Source: UBA4781 sp963674975
GTDB taxonomy: Bacteria > Chloroflexota > Anaerolineae > Anaerolineales > Anaerolineaceae
Direction of reading: 5' to 3'
DNA: 64,000 nucleotides
Assembly: GCA_963674975.1 (NCBI GenBank)
Contig: OY771913.1
Span: 1,860,001-1,924,000, forward strand
This document shows, piece after piece, positions 17,859 to 26,797 of this stretch. The translations under genes were made by a program, and so were the position numbers. The notes beneath the pieces were generated by a model that was given only the letters and a program-made list of their open reading frames with translations, made no database searches and had not been told where the DNA came from. Position 1 is the stretch's first letter, and each line of letters starts with the position of its first letter.

Positions 17859-18653
17859 TTATTTTCCTTGAATTCCGTATGCCATAATGATAAAACAGAA
17901 ACCAAAAACCAGGATGAGTATTATTTGGAATTTCTGCATGAGACTCAAGGATTTGCTGCGTAGAGAGCGGAGGGTACCGTCAAAACCGCGCAGCTGCATT
18001 GCCTGAAAGATCCTTTCGCTGCGTTCATATGCCCGCAGGAACAAATTCCCAAGAATTGAACCGGTTACCTGAATATTCCACAGGAAGCGCTGTTTATTCA
18101 GGCGGAGCCCGGATGGGGAAACGCTGCGCATTTCTCTGGCTGATGTTAATTTTTGAGAATCGGAAATGAAAAGCGAAAGGTAACGCCACATTAAGGTAAT
18201 GATGTTCACCAGTACTTCCGGTACCCCAATAGAAGATAATGAAAACAACAGGTCATCCGCGGGGGTTGTCATGGTCAGTAAAACCATAGTGAAGATGATC
18301 AACCAGGAACGAAGCAGAAGAACGCCGATGTGTAAAATCTGATGTTGTGATATTTGGAAGGCAAACCCCATGATGGAAACCGGTAAAAGGGAGGTGTCCA
18401 GTTTAATAAATGGAAGGGGAGCCAGTACAAAGATAAGGGGAATCTCTAAAAGAAAAGTGCGTTTGATCACTTTATAGAATGGAAGCTGGGAAGCGATCAG
18501 AACAGCAAGAAGGATAGAGAGAATTAAAATGTAAGCTGCCCAGGTATAGAGTGGGATAGAGAGAGTAATGAATGCTATAACGAAGGCTCCCACCCATTTC
18601 ACCCGGGCATCTATTGAATAAAGAGAATTGGTGCTAATAGCGTTATTGATCAA
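17859..18653 (-). CDS. cbiQ: cobalt/nickel ECF transporter T component
   Basis: A 264-residue membrane protein with about five or six hydrophobic segments. Coupling-helix motifs near RSWLIIFT and AYERSERIFQAMQLRGFDG (the A-R-G type motif of CbiQ/NikQ) contact the ATPase. It bridges CbiO and the substrate-specific CbiM. It lies 9 bp downstream of cbiM in a three-gene operon. Confidence 0.9.
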   Translation of the reverse strand: MINNAISTNSLYSIDARVKWVGAFVIAFITLSIPLYTWAAYILILSILLAVLIASQLPFYKVIKRTFLLEIPLIFVLAPLPFIKLDTSLLPVSIMGFAFQISQHQILHIGVLLLRSWLIIFTMVLLTMTTPADDLLFSLSSIGVPEVLVNIITLMWRYLSLFISDSQKLTSAREMRSVSPSGLRLNKQRFLWNIQVTGSILGNLFLRAYERSERIFQAMQLRGFDGTLRSLRSKSLSLMQKFQIILILVFGFCFIIMAYGIQGK

Positions 18654-18662
18654 TTTGAGTAT

Positions 18663-19613
18663 TTATTTTTCGGCGCTGCTTTTCTTTCTTTTGAATGTTA
18701 TCAGGGCTACTGAAGCGATTAATAATACACCAATTACTCCAGCTGTAATCGTTGCAATACTCTCATTCTGAATACCGGGGAAGGTGTAGTCCGGAATAAT
18801 GTTGTAGAAAGGACCACTCTCCTGAGATATGAATCCCAGGTCTTCCGCAACGCGCTCCAGTCCATCCGGATTGGATGATGCCAGCGGAGAGAGAACTGCC
18901 AGTATGAGAGCTAGAACAATTCCCCCAATTAATACTGATTTGTCGATCATTTTCCCCTTTGCGGTATTTTCAATGAGCCCATTCTTGGCAGATGAAACGA
19001 ACATGATCACGGCAAGGGTGATCAATCCCTCGCCAATGCCGATCAGAGCATGAACGCTGCCCATGGCTGGCACAGCAATATTGGCAGGAGAAGTTCCAGA
19101 AATTGCCAATTCCAGAGCTGCCGCAAGCGCAGCGACGAAAATTGAACACCAGCCGGCAACAAAGCCATTGATGCCGAGCGCCCATTTTCCTTTTTTAAAG
19201 ACCTTGCCCATAAGTTGATAAAGGGCATAGGATACGCTTACGCCGATGACTGCCATATTGAATATATTGGCGCCCAGTGCCAGCAGTCCTCCATCCTGGA
19301 AAATGAGAGCCTGCACCGATACTACACTTGTTATTACCAGTACTGCTTCCCATGGTCCAACAAGAATTGTCGCAATGGCTGCACCCAGCAGGTGCCCCGA
19401 GGTTCCACCGGCGACATTGAAATTCAACATCTGCCCGGCAAAAATGGCTGCTGCCAGCACCCCCATAAGTGGTAGCTTCTGATTATTCTTTTCTTTTGCA
19501 TAATGTTTAATTGCGAGGAAAACGACAATGATTGAGATAATCCAAAGAATTAAAGATAAAATAAGGGATAGAAAACCATCTGGTATGTGCATAAGTTGTT
19601 GCTTGATCGACAT
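18663..19613 (-). CDS. cbiM: cobalt/nickel transporter CbiM with fused PDGLE (CbiN/NikN-like) domain
   Basis: A 316-residue membrane protein. The N-terminal MHIPDGFLS is the metal-binding signature of CbiM/NikM; its His must be near the processed N terminus, and here seven extra residues precede it. NVAGGTSGHLLGAAIA is also conserved. The C-terminal third carries NPDGLERVAED and a final membrane helix, i.e. a PDGLE module joined to CbiM. This fused layout is common among Ni and Co importers. GGAG precedes the ATG. A Fur-family gene is divergent, with a palindrome between, suggesting metal-responsive repression. Ni or Co cannot be decided. Confidence 0.9.
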   Translation of the reverse strand: MSIKQQLMHIPDGFLSLILSLILWIISIIVVFLAIKHYAKEKNNQKLPLMGVLAAAIFAGQMLNFNVAGGTSGHLLGAAIATILVGPWEAVLVITSVVSVQALIFQDGGLLALGANIFNMAVIGVSVSYALYQLMGKVFKKGKWALGINGFVAGWCSIFVAALAAALELAISGTSPANIAVPAMGSVHALIGIGEGLITLAVIMFVSSAKNGLIENTAKGKMIDKSVLIGGIVLALILAVLSPLASSNPDGLERVAEDLGFISQESGPFYNIIPDYTFPGIQNESIATITAGVIGVLLIASVALITFKRKKSSAEK

Positions 19614-19642
19614 ATTGAAACTCCATTATAGAAATTTTGTAA

Positions 19643-19658
19643 ATGCAATACTTTGCAT
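19643..19658. promoter_or_regulatory. candidate operator for the Fur-family regulator
   Basis: ATGCAA-TACT-TTGCAT is a perfect inverted repeat in the 69-bp region between cbiM and the divergent Fur-family gene. The TGCAA half-sites recall the nickel-responsive Nur boxes of actinobacteria (TTGCAA repeats). It would overlap promoters for both genes (a TATACT lies at 19661-19666 on plus). Confidence 0.6.
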
Positions 19659-19682
19659 ATTATACTTTAAGAGAGTAGAAAA

Positions 19683-20066
19683 ATGCGAGCATCATCTATA
19701 ACTAATGAAATCTTTAAGATCTTGAACGAGCAGGACGATCATCTGACTGCCAAAGAAATCTATGAAAAGGTGAAGATTACACTCAGCGCAGTAGATCAAT
19801 CTACAGTTTACCGTGCACTGGAACGCATGGTGCATCATGGAAAAGCTTCTGTTTCTGATATGGGTGGACCGGCAGTGGTATATCAGCTGGTTTCCCAGAA
19901 ACCCCATCATCATCTGGTTTGTGAAAAATGCGGAAAACAGCTTACCTTCAAAGATGGTCAGGTTGCCGATTTTCTTGAAGCGGTCCAGAAAAAGACCAAT
20001 TTCGAGATTACGACGAATCATCTCATCCTGTTTGGAATATGCCCCGAATGCCAGAAGAAAAAATGA
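19683..20066 (+). CDS. Fur-family metalloregulator (likely controls Ni/Co uptake)
   Basis: A 127-residue transcriptional repressor. The winged helix includes LTAKEIYEKVK and STVYRALERMVHHG. The dimerisation domain has HHHLVCEKCGK and a C-terminal CPECQ, two CXXC pairs forming a structural zinc site. Position and the intergenic palindrome point to control of the divergent cbiMQO genes, making a nickel- or cobalt-sensing (Nur-like) role plausible. It could instead sense Zn, Fe or peroxide. The ribosome site is weak. Confidence 0.85.
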   Translation: MRASSITNEIFKILNEQDDHLTAKEIYEKVKITLSAVDQSTVYRALERMVHHGKASVSDMGGPAVVYQLVSQKPHHHLVCEKCGKQLTFKDGQVADFLEAVQKKTNFEITTNHLILFGICPECQKKK

Positions 20067-20092
20067 TCTGCGGGACCCCGCAGATCATTTTC
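20061..20092. terminator. bidirectional terminator between convergent genes
   Basis: AAATGATCTGCGGG (20061-20074) and CCCGCAGATCATTT (20077-20090) form a perfect 14-bp stem with a two-base spacer. It overlaps the stop codon of the Fur-family gene and lies just past the end of the convergent PAS gene. Confidence 0.8.
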
Positions 20093-20120
20093 ATTAATAA
20101 GTAAGCATTGCAAAAACTGC

Positions 20121-20531
20121 TTATCGATCATCCAACAGGCGCTTTTCCCCTTTCAACTTCTGGATCTCGGTGATATCCTGGGTAACTTCAATAGTTCCCT
20201 TATATGCCCCTTCTTCATCCCGCACTGCAAAATACCGGATGTGAATGAATTTCCCGTTCATCTGGATCCAAAACCCTGCTTCACTGCGTTTTCCTGAACG
20301 AAAATCATCCAGGATCTTTTGTACCTTATCAACGCTTGCGGGAGGATGGCACATCTGCACCTTGCGTCCAATTACAGCCGGGGTGCGCGCGAAGATGCGT
20401 TCTCGTGATTGCGAGTAAAACGCCACCTCATCGTTTTCATCCACAAAAGTCACATCGATCGGTAAATTTTGGAGCATCAGATCTATCTGTTGTGCGGATA
20501 AATTTCCTACCTTCAGAGTTAATTTTTCCAT
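20121..20531 (-). CDS. PAS domain protein (DUF438-type PAS)
   Basis: A 136-residue soluble protein made almost wholly of one PAS domain. VTFVDENDEVAFYSQ opens the fold. The segment CHPPASVDKVQKILDDFRSG and the C-terminal DITEIQKLKGEKRLLD match the PAS domain of DUF438 proteins, where the CHPP motif lies near a ligand or haem site. No output domain is attached, so it is a stand-alone sensor or has an unseen partner. A ribosome site (AAGGAG) is present. Confidence 0.8.
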   Translation of the reverse strand: MEKLTLKVGNLSAQQIDLMLQNLPIDVTFVDENDEVAFYSQSRERIFARTPAVIGRKVQMCHPPASVDKVQKILDDFRSGKRSEAGFWIQMNGKFIHIRYFAVRDEEGAYKGTIEVTQDITEIQKLKGEKRLLDDR

Positions 20532-20742
20532 TTTTATCTCCTTTTCCTTTTTTAGGAAGTTGCTTTGGTTTGTATTGACTCTTCTGGTTGATGATTCTTT
20601 CTATAAAGGGAGAAAGATTCAGTAGGGGGATCTCTCAATTGCCCGGTATAAAAAGATTTTTCTATCATCTCATTCTAGCGGCATTTTGATAAAAAACTCA
20701 AGTATGCACTTGAAATTAATAAAAACATGGATTATAGTTATT

Positions 20743-20761
20743 GATAATGAAAATCACTATC
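20743..20761. promoter_or_regulatory. Fur-box-like operator
   Basis: GATAATGAAAATCACTATC matches the classical 19-bp Fur box at 17 of 19 positions. It ends 17 bp before the start codon of a Fur/Zur-type regulator that heads a metal-ABC operon, implying autoregulation and metal-responsive control. Confidence 0.7.
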
Positions 20762-20778
20762 AATAAGAAAGGAGAGGG

Positions 20779-21204
20779 ATGACAACAAAAGAGATCTGGC
20801 TCAAACGGTTAAAAGAAAAGGGACTGCGTATCACTTCACAGCGAGAAGCGATCGTTGATGTTTTATTGAACAGCGAAAAAGCGCTGGATTCAATGGAAGT
20901 TTTCGATCTCGTTCACAAGGACCATCCTTCGATGGGAATCGTTACCGTTTACCGCACCATGGATTGTCTGGAACATCTGGGGCTTTTGCAGAAAGTTCAT
21001 CAAGACAGCGGGTGTAATAAATTTTTACGGTTGAAAGAAGGGCACCATCATCTTCTGATATGCTCGAATTGTGGGAAGGCAGTTTACTTCGAAGGACTGA
21101 ATTTCGGAGACCAGTTTGAAAAAGTTGCTCAACAAAACGATTTTCTATTACAAGATCACTGGCTGCAGTTAAGCGGATTATGTCCGCGCTGCCAGAAAAT
21201 ATAA
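20779..21204 (+). CDS. Fur/Zur-family metalloregulator
   Basis: A 141-residue repressor. The DNA-binding helix region reads RITSQREAIVDVL ... IVTVYRTMDCLEHLG. Metal-site residues are HHHLLICSNCGK and the C-terminal CPRCQ. It heads an operon with a Znu-type ABC importer, so Zur is the best guess. The upstream box matches the iron-type Fur consensus, so iron or manganese is also possible. GAAAGGAGAG precedes the ATG. The gap to the next gene is 12 bp. Confidence 0.88.
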   Translation: MTTKEIWLKRLKEKGLRITSQREAIVDVLLNSEKALDSMEVFDLVHKDHPSMGIVTVYRTMDCLEHLGLLQKVHQDSGCNKFLRLKEGHHHLLICSNCGKAVYFEGLNFGDQFEKVAQQNDFLLQDHWLQLSGLCPRCQKI

Positions 21205-21216
21205 AAGGAAAACACA

Positions 21217-22095
21217 ATGAAACAAAATAAAATTCTATTTACTGTACTTAGTGCACTCGCTGTTGCTGCTGCCCTGGTGGGCTGCACAGCCACCCGGGCT
21301 GCTGAAGAAACTGAAAAACTAAATGTAACGGTCAGCATCCTTCCGGAAGCATATTTCGTTGAACGGATCGGGGGAGATCAGGTAAATATAAATGTGATGG
21401 TGGGTCCAGGAGAATCACCGCACACTTATGAACCGCAGCCCGCTCAAATGGAAGATCTGGCTGTCTCGAGGATCTATTTTTCTATCGGTGTGGAATTTGA
21501 AGATGCCTGGTTGGAAAAATTTGCAGAAACGAATCCTGACATGAAGATCATTGATGCGAGTGCAGCAATTCAAAGAATACCCATGACCGCTTCGGAAGAG
21601 GAAGAAGGAGAACTGGATCCACACGTCTGGTTGTCACCGGCTAATGTGCGTATTATTGCGCAGAATATTGAAGCCGCCTTATCTGAAGAAGATCCCGCAA
21701 ATAGTGATGTCTATAAGGCAAATCTGGATGATTTCCTGCAGGATATCGATGCATTGGATGGGGAAATCAGTGAGTCTTTGAGTACTCTGACCACCCGGAA
21801 ATTCATTACTTTCCATCCTGCCTGGGGATATTTCGCTCGCGATTATAACCTTGAGCAGATCGCCATCGAGGTTGGTGGGAATGAACCCAGTGCTTCGGAA
21901 ATGGCAGATCTGATCACAACCGCGCAGGAGGATCAAATTCAGATCATCTTTGCACAGCCCGAATTCAGCACAAAAGCTGCTGAAACCATTGCAGATGAGA
22001 TCAACGGTCGGGTAATTCTTGTCAGCCCGCTGGCAGAAAACTGGCTGGAAAATATGAAGCTGATCACCGAATCACTCTCAAGTGCCTTAAAATAG
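21217..22095 (+). CDS. znuA: metal ABC transporter substrate-binding lipoprotein (ZnuA-like)
   Basis: A 292-residue cluster 9 (A-1) binding protein. A signal peptide ends in a lipobox (ALVGC, Cys23), so it is anchored outside the membrane. Candidate metal ligands are His in SPHTYEP, His in DPHVWLSP and His in TFHPAWGYF, plus an acidic residue near the C terminus. In place of the His-rich loop of many ZnuA proteins there is a short acidic loop (SEEEEGELD). Zinc is favoured by context, but manganese or iron cannot be excluded. Confidence 0.87.
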   Translation: MKQNKILFTVLSALAVAAALVGCTATRAAEETEKLNVTVSILPEAYFVERIGGDQVNINVMVGPGESPHTYEPQPAQMEDLAVSRIYFSIGVEFEDAWLEKFAETNPDMKIIDASAAIQRIPMTASEEEEGELDPHVWLSPANVRIIAQNIEAALSEEDPANSDVYKANLDDFLQDIDALDGEISESLSTLTTRKFITFHPAWGYFARDYNLEQIAIEVGGNEPSASEMADLITTAQEDQIQIIFAQPEFSTKAAETIADEINGRVILVSPLAENWLENMKLITESLSSALK

Positions 22096-22099
22096 AAGA

Positions 22100-22882
22100 A
22101 TGAATATAGATCAGCAAAAACAAGTAATCCGGATAAAGAACCTCTGGGCAGGATATGGAACTGAAACGATCCTGGAAGAGATCAATCTGGATGTATTCCC
22201 CGGGGATTTCATCGGTTTGATCGGTCCTAATGGTGGCGGAAAAACAACTTTGTTGAAAGTCATCATGGGATTGATCGAACCGACCCGGGGGGAAGTAGAA
22301 GTAATGGGGAAAACCCCTCAAGAGGGACGCTGTCATATTGGATATGTTCCCCAGCAGGTTTCCCTGGATCATGATTTCCCTATTTCGGTCTGGGATGTTG
22401 TTAAAATGGGCATGCTCGGCTGCCGCGGAATTCTGGCAAAGGTCAGCAAAGAGGATGAGCAGGTGATCCTTACCTCATTAAGGGAAGTCGATATTGAGAA
22501 TCTGCGGAATCGCCCAATTGGAGATCTCTCTGTTGGACAGCGCCAGCGGGTGTATATCGCGCGTGCGCTGGTCACCCGTCCCCTGATCCTGCTGCTGGAT
22601 GAACCAACTGCCAGTATCGATCCACTTGTGTCGAAAAGCATCTATGATCTGCTAAATAAATTAAATCAAACCATCACGATCATCATGGTCAGCCATAACA
22701 TGGACGCTGTTTCTTCTTATGTAAAAACGATCGGTTGTCTTAACCGGAAACTGCATTATCACGGTACAAAAGAGATCACTGATGAAATGGTAGATGCGAT
22801 CTATAAATGCCCAATCGAGCTTATTGCGCATGGGATACCCCACCGCGTGCTTTCACCCCATAAGCATGAGGAAAGAGAATAA
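22100..22882 (+). CDS. znuC: metal ABC transporter ATP-binding protein (ZnuC-like)
   Basis: A 260-residue ABC ATPase. It has Walker A GPNGGGKTT, Q-loop YVPQQVSLD, signature LSVGQRQR, Walker B LILLLDEPT and switch His in MVSHNMD. It starts 4 bp after znuA and is followed at once by the permease gene. The set makes a complete metal importer. Confidence 0.92.
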   Translation: MNIDQQKQVIRIKNLWAGYGTETILEEINLDVFPGDFIGLIGPNGGGKTTLLKVIMGLIEPTRGEVEVMGKTPQEGRCHIGYVPQQVSLDHDFPISVWDVVKMGMLGCRGILAKVSKEDEQVILTSLREVDIENLRNRPIGDLSVGQRQRVYIARALVTRPLILLLDEPTASIDPLVSKSIYDLLNKLNQTITIIMVSHNMDAVSSYVKTIGCLNRKLHYHGTKEITDEMVDAIYKCPIELIAHGIPHRVLSPHKHEERE

Positions 22883-22883
22883 C

Positions 22884-23711
22884 ATGGTTGAAGTACTTCA
22901 ATTTACATTCTTTCGAAATGCCTTGATGGCTGGTGTGCTGGTCAGTATCGCCTGTGGGATCATTGGTACTTTTATCATTGTGAATCGGCTGGTCTTTCTC
23001 AGCGGTGGAATAGCTCATGCTGCTTATGGGGGAATTGGCATCGCCTATTTCCTGAATCAGGATCCGGTGCTGGGCGCCGTTGTTTTTTCGCTGATATCTG
23101 CTTTTGGAATGGGATATGTATCGAGGAAGACGAGAGAGCGCGCAGATACCATCATCGGTGTAATGTGGGCGGTCGGTATGGCAGTGGGGATCATTTTTCT
23201 GGATTTCAGTCCAGGTTATAAAGCTGACCTGATGAGTTATCTGTTCGGCAGCATTTTGGCTGTTCCATCCAGCGATCTGATCTTCATGGCTGTGCTGGAT
23301 CTTGTGGTTATTCTAACCATCATGGTTCTTTATAAGGGATTTGTAGCCATTTCTTTTGATGAGGAATTTGCTACGGTAGAAAATGTCCCGGTCAATACCT
23401 TGTTTTATATTCTATTTGCTTTGATCGCTTTGACGGTGGTGATCACCATGCGTCTGGTCGGATTGATCATGGTCATTGCGCTCTTGACGATTCCTCCGGC
23501 AATCGCGGGTATCTACTTTAAAGATTTGAAAAAGATGATGATTGCTGCTTCCCTGCTGGGGATTGTTTTTTCAACCTGTGGGTTGTTTCTTTCTTATGCT
23601 TTCAATCTCACTTCTGGCGCTACTATTATTCTGGTAAGCGGCGCCGCCTATGGAATTGCACAGGCTGGTAAATCAGTTTGCGATCGTCGGAAAACCAGAG
23701 AGAAGATATAG
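22884..23711 (+). CDS. znuB: metal ABC transporter permease (ZnuB-like)
   Basis: A 275-residue membrane protein with about eight hydrophobic segments, ABC-3 family. Landmarks are FIIVNRLVFLSGGIAHAAYGGIG (the coupling region; quoted in part), AISFDEEFA and TMRLVGLIMVIALLTIPPA. The start at 22884 follows GAGGAAAG and lies one base after the znuC stop; upstream in-frame starts inside znuC are rejected. It is the last gene before a strong terminator. Confidence 0.92.
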   Translation: MVEVLQFTFFRNALMAGVLVSIACGIIGTFIIVNRLVFLSGGIAHAAYGGIGIAYFLNQDPVLGAVVFSLISAFGMGYVSRKTRERADTIIGVMWAVGMAVGIIFLDFSPGYKADLMSYLFGSILAVPSSDLIFMAVLDLVVILTIMVLYKGFVAISFDEEFATVENVPVNTLFYILFALIALTVVITMRLVGLIMVIALLTIPPAIAGIYFKDLKKMMIAASLLGIVFSTCGLFLSYAFNLTSGATIILVSGAAYGIAQAGKSVCDRRKTREKI

Positions 23712-23720
23712 ATAAATAAA

Positions 23721-23757
23721 AAAACAGCTCCTTGTAAAAGGAGCTGTTTTTTTTTAT
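23721..23757. terminator. bidirectional terminator
   Basis: AAAACAGCTCCTT (23721-23733) pairs with AAGGAGCTGTTTT (23738-23750) and is followed by a T-run. A-rich sequence on the other side lets it also serve the convergent H+-PPase gene. Confidence 0.9.
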
Positions 23758-25829
23758 TAGAAAAGGTGAAAAGCTGCTATCACCGGTGCGAACAGGGTTG
23801 AAACTAGCGACATAACAGTGATCAGGGTATTGATGGATGGACCTGCGGTATCCTTGAACGGATCACCTACGGTATCTCCTACCACAGAAGCCTTGTGCGC
23901 TTCGGAACCTGGACCACCATAGACACCTGATTCGATATATTTCTTTGCGTTGTCCCACAGCCCGCCGGCATTGGTCATCAGCATCGCCAGTACGATTCCG
24001 GTAAAGATCGAACCGCCCAAAAAGCCGCCCAGGGCATTGGGTCCAAGCAGGAATCCGACCAGCAGAGGCAGACCAACCGCAACGAAAGCGGGAAGGACCA
24101 GAGACTGCAGAGCACCCTGTGCTGCCAACCCGACGCAGGTATTGTAATCAGGCATTTCTTTACCGGCTAAAATGCCCGGTTTTTCACGGAACTGCCGGCG
24201 GATTTCTTCGATCATATCAAATGCGTTATGGGTTACTGCCAGCATGGTGAGCGCGCTGAAGAGGGGAGGCGTCATGGCTCCTAAGAATACTCCGCCGATC
24301 ACAATGGGATCGCGCAGGGAGAGATCGAGGGGGAATCCGGCAGATTCTATGGATTCGGCGAATGAAGCAAAAAGTGCCAGCACGGTGAGAGCCGCGGCGC
24401 TGATGGAAAAGCCTTTGGTGATTGCTTTTGCCGTATTGCCTGCTGAATCCAGTACATCGGCTCGTTCTATCACTTCATGGTTCATTCCCGCCATTTCGGC
24501 GATTCCGCGTGCGTTATCCACAATAGGACCGTAGGCGTCTGCCGAGACGATCATTCCGCTGATCGCCAGCATACCTACTGCACTGATGCCAATTCCATAT
24601 ACACCGCTTAATGTTTCTGATGCGTCTGCGAAATAATACGATGCCAGGGTGGCAACGACGATCCCAATAACCGAGGGAACGATGCTGATCAGCCCATAAC
24701 TGAAGCCGGTGATAATGGTAATGGCGGAGCCGGAACCTGATACTTTGGCGGTCTCTTGAACGGGTTTGTGAGCATCCGAGGTGAAGTAATCGGAAGTGAA
24801 GCCGATGATTACGCCTGTGACCAGCCCTACCAGTGTAGCCCACAGAGCACCCATATCATAATTCCCGAACTTGACCAGTGCGCCAACCAGCAAGGCGTAG
24901 ATAACTGCCGTGATGACTGTGCCGTTGTTCAAGGCTGTGCCCGGTTTTCCGTTCTTTCCCACCCGGACGAATTGAATGCCGATCAGTGAAGCAATAATAC
25001 CCAGGATGCACAGGATCAATGGGAAAATGATATAGCGGGTATCACTACCCGGCAGAGCGGCACCCAGTAAAATCGCAGCCACAGAGCTTGCGACATAGCT
25101 GTCGAAGATATCTGCGCCCATACCGGCTACGTCACCCACATTATCTCCAACATTATCGGCAACCACAGCCGGGTTGCGGGGATCATCTTCGGGGATACCA
25201 ATTTCAACTTTTCCTACCAGATCGGCGGCGATATCGGCGGTTTTGGTGTAAATGCCGCCGCCTGCTTTTGCCAGCAGAGCCAGTGTGGATGCGCCAAAAC
25301 TGAATCCCAGGATCAGCTCAGGATCATTGGTGATCAGGAAAATGGTAGACATACCTATCACTGCCAGTCCGACCATTGCCAGACCCATTACAGAACCGGC
25401 ATAAAAAGCAACCCGGAAAGCTTGATTCAATGATTTTTCTGCGGCAGTCGCACTGCGCACATTTGCTTCAACGGCAACACTCATTCCCAAATAACCGGCA
25501 ACGGCGGAACAGAGTGCACCAAAAACAAATGTGATGGCTACTTTAAGCCCCTCACTGCTGTTAATTGTGACCTGAGAATTGCTGAGATCACCGAGGTTGA
25601 AGCTGAATACAAGAGCAATAATAAAGCCCAGGATAATGGCTACCAGTCCAAGGGAAGTGTAGAGCTTCTTTAGATATGAAGATGCTCCTTCCTTGATCCA
25701 GCGTGCTACTTCTTGTGCTTTTTTTGAACCCGCATTTTGCTTTTTCACCCAGAAGAACAGATACAACGCCACGGCGACGGATATCAATCCGGCACCCACC
25801 CCTATTAGCAACCAGTTTTGTGTAGACAT
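23757..25829 (-). CDS. hppA: membrane-bound proton-translocating pyrophosphatase
   Basis: A 690-residue integral membrane enzyme (about 16 helices) that couples PPi hydrolysis to ion pumping. The catalytic motif DDPRNPAVVADNVGDNVGD is present. The switch segment reads SAGNTAKAITKGF. It has Lys at the position where K+-dependent enzymes have Ala and Thr three residues on, which marks the K+-independent, proton-pumping class. It would let the cell recover energy from biosynthetic PPi, useful in an anaerobe. GAAGGAG precedes the ATG. Confidence 0.95.
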   Translation of the reverse strand: MSTQNWLLIGVGAGLISVAVALYLFFWVKKQNAGSKKAQEVARWIKEGASSYLKKLYTSLGLVAIILGFIIALVFSFNLGDLSNSQVTINSSEGLKVAITFVFGALCSAVAGYLGMSVAVEANVRSATAAEKSLNQAFRVAFYAGSVMGLAMVGLAVIGMSTIFLITNDPELILGFSFGASTLALLAKAGGGIYTKTADIAADLVGKVEIGIPEDDPRNPAVVADNVGDNVGDVAGMGADIFDSYVASSVAAILLGAALPGSDTRYIIFPLILCILGIIASLIGIQFVRVGKNGKPGTALNNGTVITAVIYALLVGALVKFGNYDMGALWATLVGLVTGVIIGFTSDYFTSDAHKPVQETAKVSGSGSAITIITGFSYGLISIVPSVIGIVVATLASYYFADASETLSGVYGIGISAVGMLAISGMIVSADAYGPIVDNARGIAEMAGMNHEVIERADVLDSAGNTAKAITKGFSISAAALTVLALFASFAESIESAGFPLDLSLRDPIVIGGVFLGAMTPPLFSALTMLAVTHNAFDMIEEIRRQFREKPGILAGKEMPDYNTCVGLAAQGALQSLVLPAFVAVGLPLLVGFLLGPNALGGFLGGSIFTGIVLAMLMTNAGGLWDNAKKYIESGVYGGPGSEAHKASVVGDTVGDPFKDTAGPSINTLITVMSLVSTLFAPVIAAFHLF

Positions 25830-25915
25830 AAAAACTCCTTCTATGAAAAAAATTTATAAAAACACATACTTCACCCATCTGGGAATCCCAGCTAGAAAGG
25901 TCTCTTGTATTTACC

Positions 25916-26680
25916 TTAGAAACTTGCGGATCGCCACCAGGAATAATGATCTTTGATCAGTTCTTCCTGGCTGGGGATGGGATAATACACAATCTCTTTC
26001 TCGTTTCCAACAAAGAAACCATTTTTAATGGTGCGGTAAGATAGACCCCTGAATGGTGTACGGTCTACCATCTTTGAGTGCACGAATTTTGTGCGCAGTT
26101 CTAGCAGGCAGTCCCGAAGGTGGTAGATATTCTCATAAGGGAGATCACCGATTTCTCCATTCTGCGGATCATCTGCCAGGGCACCCAGCTTTAGTTCTGA
26201 AAAACAGATAGCCGGGAGTTTAACGAGAGTTGTCGGGTTGCGCACGATTAACTCATAGAACGATTTCGGATCAAGGGTGCTGGCAACCAGAGGACTTACC
26301 GGTACGATCTCCCGGTATAAATGCATTCCTTTTTCTTCTTTTGGAAGCTGCATGTTTTTTTCAATTCCAAGCGTTCGCCCATCCTGGGTGACGAGATACA
26401 GCTTCTTCAGCGCCTTGAGAGGAATTTGCTCTAAAACACGGTAGACAGAAACATAGATCGAGCGTTTCGGTGTTCCGTCTTCGTGTGGAATACAGCGGTT
26501 GAGCGCTTCTTCGATTTGGAACTCATTCGATCGAAAATCAGGGTCAATTTCAAAAAAAATCGCTTGACCGCGCGATTTCTTTAATGACCCAACTGCATAA
26601 TAGACACCAAACTCTTCTGGTGTTAACATTGAGACGATAAGAGCCTCAGGTAAGAGAGATAGATATAAATGTTTTTCCAT
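25916..26680 (-). CDS. conserved hypothetical protein
   Basis: A 254-residue soluble protein that I do not recognise. It has no signal peptide or membrane helix. Visible traits are an N-terminal hydrophobic LYLSLLPEALIVSML followed by an acidic-basic mixed body and a C-terminal SWWRSASF. A strong GGGAGG precedes the ATG, so it is translated. It is monocistronic, upstream of hppA in the same direction and divergent from the flavoprotein gene. Confidence 0.65.
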   Translation of the reverse strand: MEKHLYLSLLPEALIVSMLTPEEFGVYYAVGSLKKSRGQAIFFEIDPDFRSNEFQIEEALNRCIPHEDGTPKRSIYVSVYRVLEQIPLKALKKLYLVTQDGRTLGIEKNMQLPKEEKGMHLYREIVPVSPLVASTLDPKSFYELIVRNPTTLVKLPAICFSELKLGALADDPQNGEIGDLPYENIYHLRDCLLELRTKFVHSKMVDRTPFRGLSYRTIKNGFFVGNEKEIVYYPIPSQEELIKDHYSWWRSASF

Positions 26681-26797
26681 ACTAACCTCCCGAAAAATTA
26701 ACGAAATTGCCTTATTCTAATACAATCCGCAATTTTGTGCGAATTTTGTGAGAAATCTGGTCTTTCTTCTTATCATACAACAGGATTGGAGAAAAAA

